A stretch of DNA of 17,131 nucleotides from an uncultured Clostridia bacterium (GCA_947628395.1 CANQZP010000025.1:1-17131), one strand, 5' to 3'. Numbered from the stretch's first letter, positions 1 through 7,213 are shown. Translations and numbers: made by a program. The notes: generated by a model from the sequence alone, not told the origin.

Positions 1-2
1 AA

Positions 3-92
3 CCGGCTTCTGTTGTTTTTGATCCAGAGTATATAGTTAGGACTATTGAGTATGCTTTAGATGGGGAGCAAATACAGCCGATTTTGTTATGA
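3..92 (+). CDS. C-terminal end of an unrecognised protein (partial)
   Basis: An open frame enters from the left edge and ends at TGA (90-92). The visible 29 residues begin PASVVFDPEYIVRT and end DGEQIQPILL. The stretch reads like the end of a folded soluble protein, but is too short to assign to a family. The only other support is that codon use looks normal for the window and that the other two forward frames stop early, at about 20 and 36. It is the only gene here seen to end in TGA, which argues for the standard code. Confidence 0.5.
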   Translation, partial: PASVVFDPEYIVRTIEYALDGEQIQPILL

Positions 93-114
93 ATATGAGG
101 GGAATATAAAGATT

Positions 115-136
115 GGGCGGGCTTAGTGGTCTGCCT
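115..136 (+). terminator. Possible weak terminator hairpin
   Basis: Bases 115-122 (GGGCGGGC) can pair with 129-136 (GTCTGCCT) over a 6-nt loop, giving 8 pairs of which 3 are G-U. It lies 23 nt after the stop of the partial gene. The tail is AT-rich but lacks a clean T run, so it would be an imperfect terminator. It could also be the outer part of the repeat-rich region that follows. Confidence 0.3.
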
Positions 137-165
137 AATGCCTATTTAATTTAACAGAACAAATT

Positions 166-376
166 AAAAAAGCAGTATAATAATTGATTTTAAAATAGCC
201 GCGCAGCGACCAAACGAGACCGATAGGTCGAGTGCGATTGAAGCAACTTACAGATATTTTGTATTTCGCATTTTCTTCGAAGAACAGGCGATTGATAATC
301 GCCCCTACGAAATACTTTTTAATCTGAAAGTTGCGACAGCAAGGCTATATAAAATCAATTATTATACTTGCTTTTT
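166..376. repeat. Nested inverted-repeat element of about 210 bp
   Basis: The outer arms 166-200 and 343-376 are near-perfect inverted repeats: GCAGTATAATAATTGATTTT on the left matches the complement of the right arm except for a few bases. The pairing continues inward at GCGCAGCGAC against the complement of GTTGCGACAGC. A second pair of arms, 243-255 and 322-334, differs at one base of 13. A third pair, 261-268 and 308-315 (GTATTTCG/CGAAATAC), is perfect. Inside lie a hairpin GACC-GATA-GGTC (218-229), the palindrome TTCTTCGAAGAA (273-284) and a hairpin GGCGAT-TGATA-ATCGCC (287-303). It is more GC-rich than its surroundings and has no ORF. It looks like a miniature non-autonomous mobile element or REP/BIME-like repeat, though a structured RNA is possible. 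It fills most of the gene-free stretch 93-477. Confidence 0.75.
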
Positions 377-448
377 ACTATATATTTTTTTAACTTAAAT
401 AAATATACAAGCAAAATTTAAAATAATTATACATTTATTCTTATTATA

Positions 449-457
449 TGATATAAT
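449..457 (+). promoter_or_regulatory. Extended -10 promoter for the 478 gene
   Basis: TG-A-TATAAT (TG at 449-450, TATAAT at 452-457) is an extended -10 box. No good -35 is visible 17 bp upstream, which fits the extended -10 class. Transcription would start near 464, leaving a leader of about 14 nt that contains the GGAGG site at 467-471. Confidence 0.5.
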
Positions 458-477
458 CTTTTAAATGGAGGAATGAG

Positions 478-1734
478 ATGAAGAAAGTAGTTGTTGTAGT
501 TTCTTTAATATTACTTGGAATATTACTTGTTTGTGGCGTTTTTGGCTTTGCTTATTATTCTTTGGAGAAAAAAAATGGAGTAGATGCTATAGGAAAAGAA
601 ATTATACTTCCAGATAGAATTGTGTATAGAAATGAAAATGGAGAATATTTTGAATTTTTAAAAGATTCTGAAGATTATAGACAAGTTTTAGATTTACTTA
701 AAAATTCTATTGGAGATTATTCTGAAAGTGGACAAACTGTTTCTGATGATGAAATAGATAAGATTCATTCTAAGAGTTTAATAGAATTTGATTATAAAAC
801 TGTAAGTAAAAATTATATTATTCCATTAGAGGATAATAAAGATGATAAGGCTATTATAAAATTAGCTGATACAGGTGGATTTGTTTGTACAAAAAAATTA
901 TATAATTTTAGTAGAATAAAAAAAGAAATTAAAGAAATTTCTAAATCTAAAACAGCTTATAATTTGGATTATAAAGAGCAAGTGTCTAGAAATTCTTTAG
1001 AATATTTAGATTATAAATATAAAAAATTGTTTAAGGAAGTTAATTATAAAATTTATCAGATAAAAATCGAGGATTATGAAACTTATGAAAAGTTTTATGC
1101 TATGTGTGATATAGCAATAGATGAACCTATAACAAAGGACACTTTTAATAATAATGTTGTTATTTTAACTGTATCTTCAGTTCCTAAAATAGATGTTAAA
1201 GTAAGTATAGGGAATATAAAGTATAGTTATGATAATATAGAAAATATGAATTATGGTGATACTGTTCATGTTTTAGTAGTTAGTAAATTGGTAAATACAG
1301 ATTGTATTTATAATACTGATTTAAGTGAGATTAAAAATAAGGTTTATTTGGATAATTCTAATTTAGAGTATGAAAATGTAGTAGAAAATCTTGATGAAAA
1401 TATTTTTATGACTAATTATGATGAATTTATAGAGGAATATAATAATTCTAGTTCTTCTATTTCTGAAGATGAGGCAAAAGTAATTGCACATAATGGTTTT
1501 AAATTAGCTGAAAAAATTATAGGAAATTATGATGAGGTTACAGAAGTGATTTCAAGCGAAAATGTAAGGCCAAATAATTTATTTATAAGGAACTATGATA
1601 AACCAGATACTGTATATAATCAAAGTGTAGATGTTTATGTATTTAATAGATGTGATGATATTGGAAATGGTGTAGAAATATATGTTGATAAAAAATTAGG
1701 AAAAATTGTAGGAGGAAGTTTCTTTGGAGATTAA
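478..1734 (+). CDS. Single-pass membrane-anchored protein of unknown function
   Basis: This is a 418-residue protein. The ATG follows GGAGG at 467-471 with a 6-nt spacer. A basic start (MKK) and a hydrophobic segment at about residues 4-27 indicate a signal anchor, and the remaining 390 residues would lie outside the cell. No lipobox is seen, since the Cys at about residue 19 follows LLV. The exported part is rich in Asp, Glu, Asn, Lys and Tyr and is not recognised. The last 90 residues (SEDEAKVIAHNGFKLAEKII, then VEIYVDKKLGKIVGG) are loosely like a PepSY-type fold, but this is only a resemblance. The gene overlaps the next one by 11 nt, so the two are almost certainly co-translated and probably work together at the envelope. 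Confidence 0.85.
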   Translation: MKKVVVVVSLILLGILLVCGVFGFAYYSLEKKNGVDAIGKEIILPDRIVYRNENGEYFEFLKDSEDYRQVLDLLKNSIGDYSESGQTVSDDEIDKIHSKSLIEFDYKTVSKNYIIPLEDNKDDKAIIKLADTGGFVCTKKLYNFSRIKKEIKEISKSKTAYNLDYKEQVSRNSLEYLDYKYKKLFKEVNYKIYQIKIEDYETYEKFYAMCDIAIDEPITKDTFNNNVVILTVSSVPKIDVKVSIGNIKYSYDNIENMNYGDTVHVLVVSKLVNTDCIYNTDLSEIKNKVYLDNSNLEYENVVENLDENIFMTNYDEFIEEYNNSSSSISEDEAKVIAHNGFKLAEKIIGNYDEVTEVISSENVRPNNLFIRNYDKPDTVYNQSVDVYVFNRCDDIGNGVEIYVDKKLGKIVGGSFFGD

Positions 1735-2863
1735 AAAGAAAAAATGGTTAGTAAAATTAATTTTAATAATTATTGTAATAGTTGCTTTTGTTGTTGCACT
1801 TATACTTGCAAAAAAATATTTAACTACAGCATTTTTAAAAATAGCAATTAAATTTTTTAGTATTTTATTTATTGTATTTGTTCCTTTGATTTTTTTAGGT
1901 TTTTGTATTTTACATAGTAATAAAAATAAGTTTATTAAAAATTTACTGGCTTTGGTTTTAGTTATTATTATTTATGTTCTTAGTATAGAAAAAATGTTAA
2001 GTTTTTCTACTGATATAATAACTTATTTTCAGTCTCACAATATAAAAAATATTTTTAATAATATTAAGCAAGAGACTTCAGTAGATTTGTCTTATTTGGA
2101 AGAATATAAGCAAAAGGCCTACAAAAATGGATATTTGGATAAACATGATGTGCAAGAAATTTTAAGATTGTCAGATATGAAATCTAAAAAGATGGATATT
2201 AATTATATAGATGAAATGTCTGATATTAATATCAAGATTACTAATAAAGATGATGAGAAAATTGCTGATTTGATTGATTCATTAGAGGCTAATTATTATT
2301 TGTTTGATTATAGTAATAATGGAGATGTAGAAATTAATATTGAAAGATATAAGATAGAGGAAAGTAGTAATAAAGAGAAAAATGAAGATATAGTTTTGAC
2401 TGGAAATAAGGATACTGATATTATAGAGAATATTGATAAATATTATGTTAGTGATGAACATTCAGATTATTTATTTGAAAATAAAATAAAAGAAGATACT
2501 GCTAAAGGAAATAATAATTTTGAATCTTTAAAGATGTTACTTGTTTATGATAAGGATTTACAAAATTATATTCCTATAGTAAATGATAAGAATGAATATG
2601 ACCTTATAGATTCTTATAAAGTTTATAGTACAGGTATAAATATAACTTTAAAAGAGGGAGTAGAAGTAAAGAAATCAGATTTTACTTTAAGACTTGATAG
2701 ATATAATGATAATTTGGAGGTTACTAAATCACCTTTTTATTATTATGAATATGAGCCTGTTGTAACTGAAGTTGGAAATCCAGAAAATAAGGTGACTTTA
2801 GAAATAAAATTTCCTAGGGTTTATACTGTTTTTGAATTAAAAAATATTGAGATTATTTTTTAA
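1724..2863 (+). CDS. Membrane protein with three N-terminal helices, unknown function
   Basis: This is a 379-residue protein with a TTG start at 1724, placed 8 nt after GGAGG (1711-1715) that lies inside the end of the upstream gene. Hydrophobic segments at about residues 9-28, 36-62 and 68-92 suggest three membrane helices. The rest, about 285 residues, is hydrophilic and begins with a basic/acidic helical stretch (KQETSVDLSYLEEYKQ). No family is recognised. The 11-nt overlap with the upstream membrane-anchored protein suggests a two-component envelope unit. A gap of 32 nt and a new ribosome site separate it from murT. Confidence 0.85.
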   Translation: MEIKKKKWLVKLILIIIVIVAFVVALILAKKYLTTAFLKIAIKFFSILFIVFVPLIFLGFCILHSNKNKFIKNLLALVLVIIIYVLSIEKMLSFSTDIITYFQSHNIKNIFNNIKQETSVDLSYLEEYKQKAYKNGYLDKHDVQEILRLSDMKSKKMDINYIDEMSDINIKITNKDDEKIADLIDSLEANYYLFDYSNNGDVEINIERYKIEESSNKEKNEDIVLTGNKDTDIIENIDKYYVSDEHSDYLFENKIKEDTAKGNNNFESLKMLLVYDKDLQNYIPIVNDKNEYDLIDSYKVYSTGINITLKEGVEVKKSDFTLRLDRYNDNLEVTKSPFYYYEYEPVVTEVGNPENKVTLEIKFPRVYTVFELKNIEIIF

Positions 2864-2895
2864 ATAGGATATTATATACTAAAAGAGGAGTTTTT

Positions 2896-4230
2896 ATGAA
2901 GAATTTTTTTGTAATATTGTTTATTAAAGGAGTAAGTTTTTTTCTGAAAATATTTGGAAAAAATGGTGGCAATTTGCCTGGAAAACTAGCTTTTAAATTA
3001 AATCCTAATATTTTAAAATGTTTTAAAATTGATTGCCCAGTTATTGCTGTTACTGGTACAAATGGAAAGACAATGACAAATAATTGTATTGTTAGAATTT
3101 TAGAAGATGATAATAAAAGGGTAATTAGTAATTTAGAAGGTAACAATATGGAGACAGGTATTGTGTCTACTTTAATAAAGAAATGTTCTCTTACAGGTAA
3201 AATTAAAGCAGATTACTTAGTTTTAGAGACAGATGAATCTTACGTTCCTATTGTTTATAAAGATTTAAAACTTGATTGTTTAGTTGTCCTTAATTTTTTC
3301 AGAGATCAACTAGATCGTTCTGGTGAAGTAGAATCACTAATTTTAAAAATCAATGAATTTTTGAAGACTTATGATAAGAATTTGATTTTAAATAGTGATG
3401 ATCCTAATGTTTCGAGACTTGCTATGGCTAATCCTGAGAATAAAAATATTTATTATTATAGTGTTGATAGATATAAGTTTGCGACTGATGAGTTAAGAGA
3501 AGCGGGAGAAGGTAAATTTTGTCCATTTTGTAATACTAGATTAAAGTATAAATATTATCAATATGCTCATGTAGGAAAGTTTATTTGTGATAAGTGTAAT
3601 TATGGCGGTAATGAGATTTATAATTTACTTGAAAATGTAGATTTAGAAAATAGGTCTTTTGAAATTGATGGAACAACTTATACTACTAAGTTTAATAGTA
3701 TTTATAGTACGTATAATTTTGCTGCTGCAACTACTGTTTGCAAGTTATATAATACAGATTTAATTTCTATGAAAAATACTTTAGAGAATTTTGTTCTTAA
3801 TAATGGTAGATTAGAAAAGATGGTAATAAATAATAATGATACTATTATAAATATTGCTAAAAATCCTACTGGTGCTAATGTAAGTCTTAGATTAGTAAAT
3901 GAAGATAATGAGCATAAGGAAATTTTATTTGTTCTTAATGATAATATTGCTGATGGGAAAGATGTTTCATGGATTTGGGATATAAATTTTGATGTTTTAA
4001 ATAATGTAGATAGAATTATAACTAGTGGAACTAGAGCTTTTGACTTAGCAATTAGAATAAAAACTAGTAATTATCCAGTTGAAAAGATAGAGGCTTATAC
4101 TGATATTTATGAAGCTATAGAGCATTTATATGAAAAAAATACTAAAAAATATGTTATTACTAATTATACAGCGACTCAAGATACTAGACACAAATTGATG
4201 AGATTTAAAGAAAAGTGTGGTGATAAATAA
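2896..4230 (+). CDS. murT: Lipid II isoglutaminyl synthase subunit MurT
   Basis: MurT is the Mur-ligase-like, ATP-using half of the MurT/GatD complex, which amidates the alpha-carboxylate of D-glutamate in the lipid II stem peptide. The 444-residue length matches the family (about 437 in S. aureus). Seen in the sequence are a Walker A loop TGTNGKT at residues 53-59, the Mur-ligase stretch NFFRDQLDR at about 133-141, and a four-cysteine zinc ribbon (C209PFC212, C231DKC234) inserted in the central domain, as in known MurT. The C-terminal DUF1727 domain, starting near residue 320 with NPTGANVSLRLV, carries the DGKDVSWIWD motif. The ATG follows an AGAGGAG ribosome site. The stop abuts the start of gatD, the usual arrangement. 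Confidence 0.97.
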   Translation: MKNFFVILFIKGVSFFLKIFGKNGGNLPGKLAFKLNPNILKCFKIDCPVIAVTGTNGKTMTNNCIVRILEDDNKRVISNLEGNNMETGIVSTLIKKCSLTGKIKADYLVLETDESYVPIVYKDLKLDCLVVLNFFRDQLDRSGEVESLILKINEFLKTYDKNLILNSDDPNVSRLAMANPENKNIYYYSVDRYKFATDELREAGEGKFCPFCNTRLKYKYYQYAHVGKFICDKCNYGGNEIYNLLENVDLENRSFEIDGTTYTTKFNSIYSTYNFAAATTVCKLYNTDLISMKNTLENFVLNNGRLEKMVINNNDTIINIAKNPTGANVSLRLVNEDNEHKEILFVLNDNIADGKDVSWIWDINFDVLNNVDRIITSGTRAFDLAIRIKTSNYPVEKIEAYTDIYEAIEHLYEKNTKKYVITNYTATQDTRHKLMRFKEKCGDK

Positions 4231-4977
4231 TTGAAGGAGCTTAGAATATTATACTTATATCCAGATATTTTAGATTTGTATGGTGATATAGGAAATATTA
4301 AAGTTATTACTTATAGATTAGAAAAAAGAGGGTTCAAAGCGGTAGTAGATACTTATTCTATTAATGATGATAAACCTGATTTTGAGTCTTATGATTTAAT
4401 ATTTGCTGGTGGTGGAGCAGATAATGAGCAACAGATTTTATCACAAGATTTAATAAAATATAAAGAAGATATTAAAAAAGCTGTAGACAAAGGTGTTTTC
4501 TTTTTACTTATTTGTGGTGCTTATCAATTATTTGGAAAGTATTATAAGGGAGTAGATGGAGAGATTATTCCAGGACTAGAAATTTTTGATTATTATACTG
4601 AAGCAAACCCAGATAGATCTAAAAGATGTATAGGAAATATAATAATTGAGACTAATCTAGATGGCGAAAAAGTAAAAGTTATTGGGTTTGAAAATCATTG
4701 TGGTCAAACTTATGATATTAAATCTACTTTTGGGCAAGTTTTATTTGGTAATGGAAATAAATTTAATGATTCTTCTGAAGGTTATATGACTGATAATGTT
4801 ATTGCAACATATTTACATGGACCTTTGCTTTCAAAGAATCCTGAACTTACTGATTTTATAATAAAGAAGTGTTTAAAAAGAAAATATAATGAGGATGTTG
4901 AACTAGAAAAGCTTGATGATAATTTTGAGAATTTATGCAGAAATCAGTTGTTTGAAAGATTTTTGGAAAATAAATAA
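4231..4977 (+). CDS. gatD: Lipid II isoglutaminyl synthase glutaminase subunit GatD
   Basis: GatD is the class I glutamine amidotransferase that supplies ammonia to MurT for D-iGln formation in peptidoglycan. The 248-residue length is normal. The conserved start (LYPDILDLYGDIGN) is present. The nucleophile elbow LLICGAYQLFG puts the catalytic Cys at residue 95. The catalytic His lies in TYLHGPLL at residue 196, and the motif GFENHCGQTY is at about 152-161. The start is TTG directly after the murT TAA, with only a poor ribosome site, so translation is probably coupled to murT. The first residues align with known GatD, which supports this start. A strong terminator follows. Confidence 0.96.
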   Translation: MKELRILYLYPDILDLYGDIGNIKVITYRLEKRGFKAVVDTYSINDDKPDFESYDLIFAGGGADNEQQILSQDLIKYKEDIKKAVDKGVFFLLICGAYQLFGKYYKGVDGEIIPGLEIFDYYTEANPDRSKRCIGNIIIETNLDGEKVKVIGFENHCGQTYDIKSTFGQVLFGNGNKFNDSSEGYMTDNVIATYLHGPLLSKNPELTDFIIKKCLKRKYNEDVELEKLDDNFENLCRNQLFERFLENK

Positions 4978-4990
4978 TGAAAAAAATTTG

Positions 4991-5029
4991 AAATGGATTT
5001 AATAATTTAATTGTTAAATCCATTTTTTT
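4991..5029 (+). terminator. Rho-independent terminator after murT-gatD
   Basis: The stem ATGGATTTAA (4993-5002) with TTAAATCCAT (5014-5023) is perfect over 10 bp, closes an 11-nt loop and is followed by seven T (5023-5029). It can extend by A-T pairs on both sides. Confidence 0.92.
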
Positions 5030-5030
5030 A

Positions 5031-5165
5031 ATAGACCAATATTCAAGTTACCTAAATTTGCTCGAGATTTAGTTTGTGATATGAATTTTGGATTTCTTTC
5101 GAAGAAACGGGAAATTGATAATTGCTCCTACAAGTCTAATACTTTTCTTGTTTACTATTATATAC
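5031..5165. repeat. Degenerate relative of the 166-376 repeat element
   Basis: The block 5094-5140 (TTTCTTTCGAAGAAACGGG, then AAATTGATAATTGCTCCTAC) aligns with 270-308 of the first element (TTTTCTTCGAAGAACAGGCG, then ATTGATAATCGCCCCTAC). Both continue into AATACTTTT. The hairpin has lost most of its pairing. After AATACTTTT this copy jumps to CTTGTTTACTATTATATA, which resembles the right end of the first element (CTTGCTTTTTACTATATAT), as if about 50 bp of the right arm were deleted. It fills much of the gap between gatD and the yneA promoter. Confidence 0.55.
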
Positions 5166-5188
5166 CAAACATTTTTTTGTAAAAACTA

Positions 5189-5217
5189 TTGACAAAGAAC
5201 TTTTGTTCTTGTATAAT
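5189..5217 (+). promoter_or_regulatory. Consensus sigma-A promoter with embedded LexA box
   Basis: A perfect TTGACA (5189-5194) and a perfect TATAAT (5212-5217) are 17 bp apart. The spacer holds AAGAAC-TTTT-GTTCTT (5195-5210), whose core GAAC-N4-GTTC (5197-5200 and 5205-5208) is the Gram-positive LexA (SOS) operator. A repressor there would block RNA polymerase directly. Transcription would start near 5224, giving a leader of about 30 nt. Confidence 0.88.
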
Positions 5218-5255
5218 ACTTTTAACAAATCAAATAAATGTTTGGAGGGGTTGCT

Positions 5256-5567
5256 ATGAAAAAGAAAAAGATTGTAAAGGTAGATTTATTTAAATTCTTA
5301 AGAGGAATTTTTATTTTTTTTGTATTTATATTTATTATATCTTTATTTATTGGTAAAAAAATATATTCTCATGATGAGGTAAAAAATAAGGAGGTTTATA
5401 TAACTAAAGATGAAACATTATGGTCAGTAGCTTCTTATGAACAAGAAAATAATGAATTTTATAAAAATAAAAGTATTGATTATGTTATGAATGATATAAA
5501 AGAATTAAATAATATGGATTTAAGTATGATTTATGAAGGACAAATTTTAAAAGTAAATACTTATTAA
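5256..5567 (+). CDS. yneA: YneA-like SOS-induced cell division suppressor (membrane anchor plus LysM)
   Basis: YneA is a small SOS-induced protein of Bacillus that delays division while DNA is damaged, using an N-terminal membrane helix and an extracellular LysM domain. This 103-residue protein has the same plan and length: a basic start MKKKKIVK, a helix at about residues 17-33, a short linker, and a LysM-like domain at about 47-101 (VYITKDETLWSVAS to YEGQILKV). The TLWSVA motif corresponds to TLWSIA of B. subtilis YneA. The chosen ATG at 5256 is 7 nt after GGAGG (5244-5248); an ATG at 5238 lies upstream of that site and is not used. The promoter carries a LexA box, matching the known regulation. 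The gene stands alone here, whereas Bacillus yneA is divergent from lexA. Orthology is inferred from plan and control. Confidence 0.85.
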   Translation: MKKKKIVKVDLFKFLRGIFIFFVFIFIISLFIGKKIYSHDEVKNKEVYITKDETLWSVASYEQENNEFYKNKSIDYVMNDIKELNNMDLSMIYEGQILKVNTY

Positions 5568-5577
5568 ATTTTGGGAC

Positions 5578-5606
5578 TTGATATATTTTTATTTTATAAA
5601 TATAAT
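5578..5606 (+). promoter_or_regulatory. Sigma-A promoter of the acidic-stalk gene
   Basis: TTGATA (5578-5583) and TATAAT (5601-5606) are 17 bp apart. Transcription would start near 5613, with the AGGAGG site at 5627-5632. Confidence 0.8.
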
Positions 5607-5620
5607 ATAGCTATATTATA
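5601..5620. promoter_or_regulatory. Perfect 20-bp palindrome over the -10 box (candidate operator)
   Basis: TATAATATAG (5601-5610) is followed directly by its exact complement CTATATTATA (5611-5620). It covers the -10 hexamer and the expected start of transcription, where a dimeric repressor would act. The composition is AT-rich, so chance is a real alternative. Confidence 0.45.
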
Positions 5621-5640
5621 TTTGATAGGAGGAAAATTAA

Positions 5641-6165
5641 ATGAAAAAACAAGGAATTATTATTGCTTTAGTAATAGTATTATTACTAGCAATAGGAGGT
5701 GGAGTAGCATTTTTTATTATTTCTAATAATGATGAAGATAAAGATGATGATAGAGATAATAAATCTACAAGTGAAAAAATGGATGATGACGATGATGAAT
5801 ATTATGATGATGAAGATAATGAATACTCTGACGATGAGGATGACGAATATTATGATGATGAAGAAAATGATGATGATACTTACAGTAGTTTATCAAACCA
5901 AGCAAAAGATATGTTTAATTCAAAATTTGAAAGTTATGAAGGTTCAGCAAAAGGAACAGATGTTAGAGCATTAATTCAAACTGTTATTTCATCAAATCAA
6001 GAATATGAAGGTGAAAGAGAAGTAACAGTTGAAATGGATGATGAGGACTATTCTTTATCATCAGAACTAAATACTTTACGTTCTGAAATTGTTACTGCTA
6101 ATAAATATGATGTTTCATTTGAATATGATGATGATGGTTATATAGATACTGTTATAATAGAATAA
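5641..6165 (+). CDS. Membrane-anchored protein with an Asp/Glu-rich stalk
   Basis: This is a 174-residue protein; its ATG follows AGGAGG (5627-5632) by 8 nt. Residues 5-27 form a hydrophobic signal anchor after MKKQ. Residues 31-79 are almost all Asp and Glu with some Tyr, Ser and Asn, including repeats of the type DDEYYDDED. This is a highly charged, likely extended stalk that could bind cations or basic partners. Residues about 85-174 look folded: QAKDMFNSKFESYEGS, then VRALIQTVISSNQ, then paired strands ending DVSFEYDDDGYIDTVIIE. A globular end of this kind recurs in exported Clostridia proteins, but I know no assigned function. It has its own promoter, with a palindrome over the -10, and a bidirectional terminator. 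Confidence 0.85.
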   Translation: MKKQGIIIALVIVLLLAIGGGVAFFIISNNDEDKDDDRDNKSTSEKMDDDDDEYYDDEDNEYSDDEDDEYYDDEENDDDTYSSLSNQAKDMFNSKFESYEGSAKGTDVRALIQTVISSNQEYEGEREVTVEMDDEDYSLSSELNTLRSEIVTANKYDVSFEYDDDGYIDTVIIE

Positions 6166-6170
6166 ATGTG

Positions 6171-6202
6171 TAAAAGAGGACAATAAAAATTGTCCTCTTT
6201 TA
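6171..6202. terminator. Bidirectional terminator between convergent genes
   Basis: TAAAAGAGGACAAT (6171-6184) and ATTGTCCTCTTTTA (6189-6202) form a perfect 14-bp stem with a 4-nt loop, with A runs on one side and T runs on the other. It can serve both the acidic-stalk gene and the minus-strand recombinase, whose TAA stop (6202-6200) is the last bases of the stem. Confidence 0.93.
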
Positions 6203-7213
6203 TAAATTTGCTAATGGATTATTTTCTACAGCATTTCTGATTTGTTCATTATCTACATGAGTATATATTTCAGTTGTAGATATGCTTTCATGACCCAGTA
6301 ATTCTTGAAGGGCTCTTATATCTACATTACCGTATTTATACATCAATGTTGCTGCTGTATGGCGCAATTTGTGTACAGAATATTTTTTATAATCTATACC
6401 AGCGTATTTTAATTCTTCTTTTACTATATATTGTACAGTTCTATTACTAATACGTTTTCGTTGTTCACTTAAAAATAATGCGTCTTTTGAATCTGCTTTG
6501 ACAGCATTTTTAGGTCTATCTACTAAATAATCTTTTATTGCTTTAATACAAGCATTATTTAAATAGATTACTCTTTCTTTGTTTCCTTTTCCAATAACAT
6601 TTAATTTATTGTTATCAAAGTCAATATCTTTTATATTTATTCCGACCAGTTCTGATAAACGCATACCACAATTTAAAAATAAAGTTATTATTGCAAAATT
6701 TCTTGATGAATTATCATGATTTCCATGTATAGCTGTAACAGGGTTAGAAGCTATTTCCAATAAATCTTTACTTTGTTCTAAAGTAAGGTATTTTGGTAGT
6801 CTTTTATCTAGTTTAGGACTTTCTAAATCTTGTGCAGGATTTATTGGTATTCTTTTAGATTTGTTACATAAATAATTGAAAAAAACTCTAATACTTGCTG
6901 TTTTTCTAGCTAAAGTAGCTGGCTTACTTCTATAAGTGGTTTTAAGATAAGCTAAAAATGAATGAATGTCTTCTAGTTTTATTTTTGAAACAGTATCTAA
7001 TGTTAAATCATCAATATGAATTGTTTTTATATCCTCGTCATCATTTAGTTTAGCTAGATTAAATTTATATTTTATGAATTTCAAAAAATGTGCTATATCA
7101 TAGTTATATTCTTTAATTGTATTAGTTGATTTATTTAAAATTGTTGCTGAATAATCTAAAAAATCATTCAAAAAATCTGGATTATTATTTCTATCTATCA
7201 AATCTAAACACAT
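6200..7213 (-). CDS. Tyrosine recombinase (Xer/phage integrase family)
   Basis: It catalyses site-specific strand exchange through a Tyr-linked DNA intermediate. The 337-residue protein has an N-terminal core-binding domain (about 13-120) and a catalytic domain (about 140-330). Catalytic residues are visible: Arg185 (CGMRLSELVG), Lys209 in the beta-hairpin (IGKGNKERVI), His281 and Arg284 (HKLRHTAATLM), His308 (LLGHESISTT) and Tyr317 (IYTHV). This is the XerC/XerD pattern; it is slightly longer than typical Xer (about 300) because of an acidic insert near residues 55-75. The ATG at 7213 has AAAAGG almost touching it. A TTG four codons in, 11 nt from AAAAGGA, would have better spacing and may be the real start. 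No dif or att site was identified nearby, so a chromosome-dimer role or an integrase role cannot be decided. Confidence 0.92.
   Translation of the reverse strand: MCLDLIDRNNNPDFLNDFLDYSATILNKSTNTIKEYNYDIAHFLKFIKYKFNLAKLNDDEDIKTIHIDDLTLDTVSKIKLEDIHSFLAYLKTTYRSKPATLARKTASIRVFFNYLCNKSKRIPINPAQDLESPKLDKRLPKYLTLEQSKDLLEIASNPVTAIHGNHDNSSRNFAIITLFLNCGMRLSELVGINIKDIDFDNNKLNVIGKGNKERVIYLNNACIKAIKDYLVDRPKNAVKADSKDALFLSEQRKRISNRTVQYIVKEELKYAGIDYKKYSVHKLRHTAATLMYKYGNVDIRALQELLGHESISTTEIYTHVDNEQIRNAVENNPLANL

Noticed and set aside
166..376. Insertion sequence
   Set aside because: No transposase or fragment of one can be read in any frame, and no clear target duplication flanks the arms.
5729..5974. Met/Ile-rich open frame overlapping the acidic stretch
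   Set aside because: It is the frame-shifted reading of GAT/GAA repeats (giving Met, Lys and Ile), without a ribosome site.
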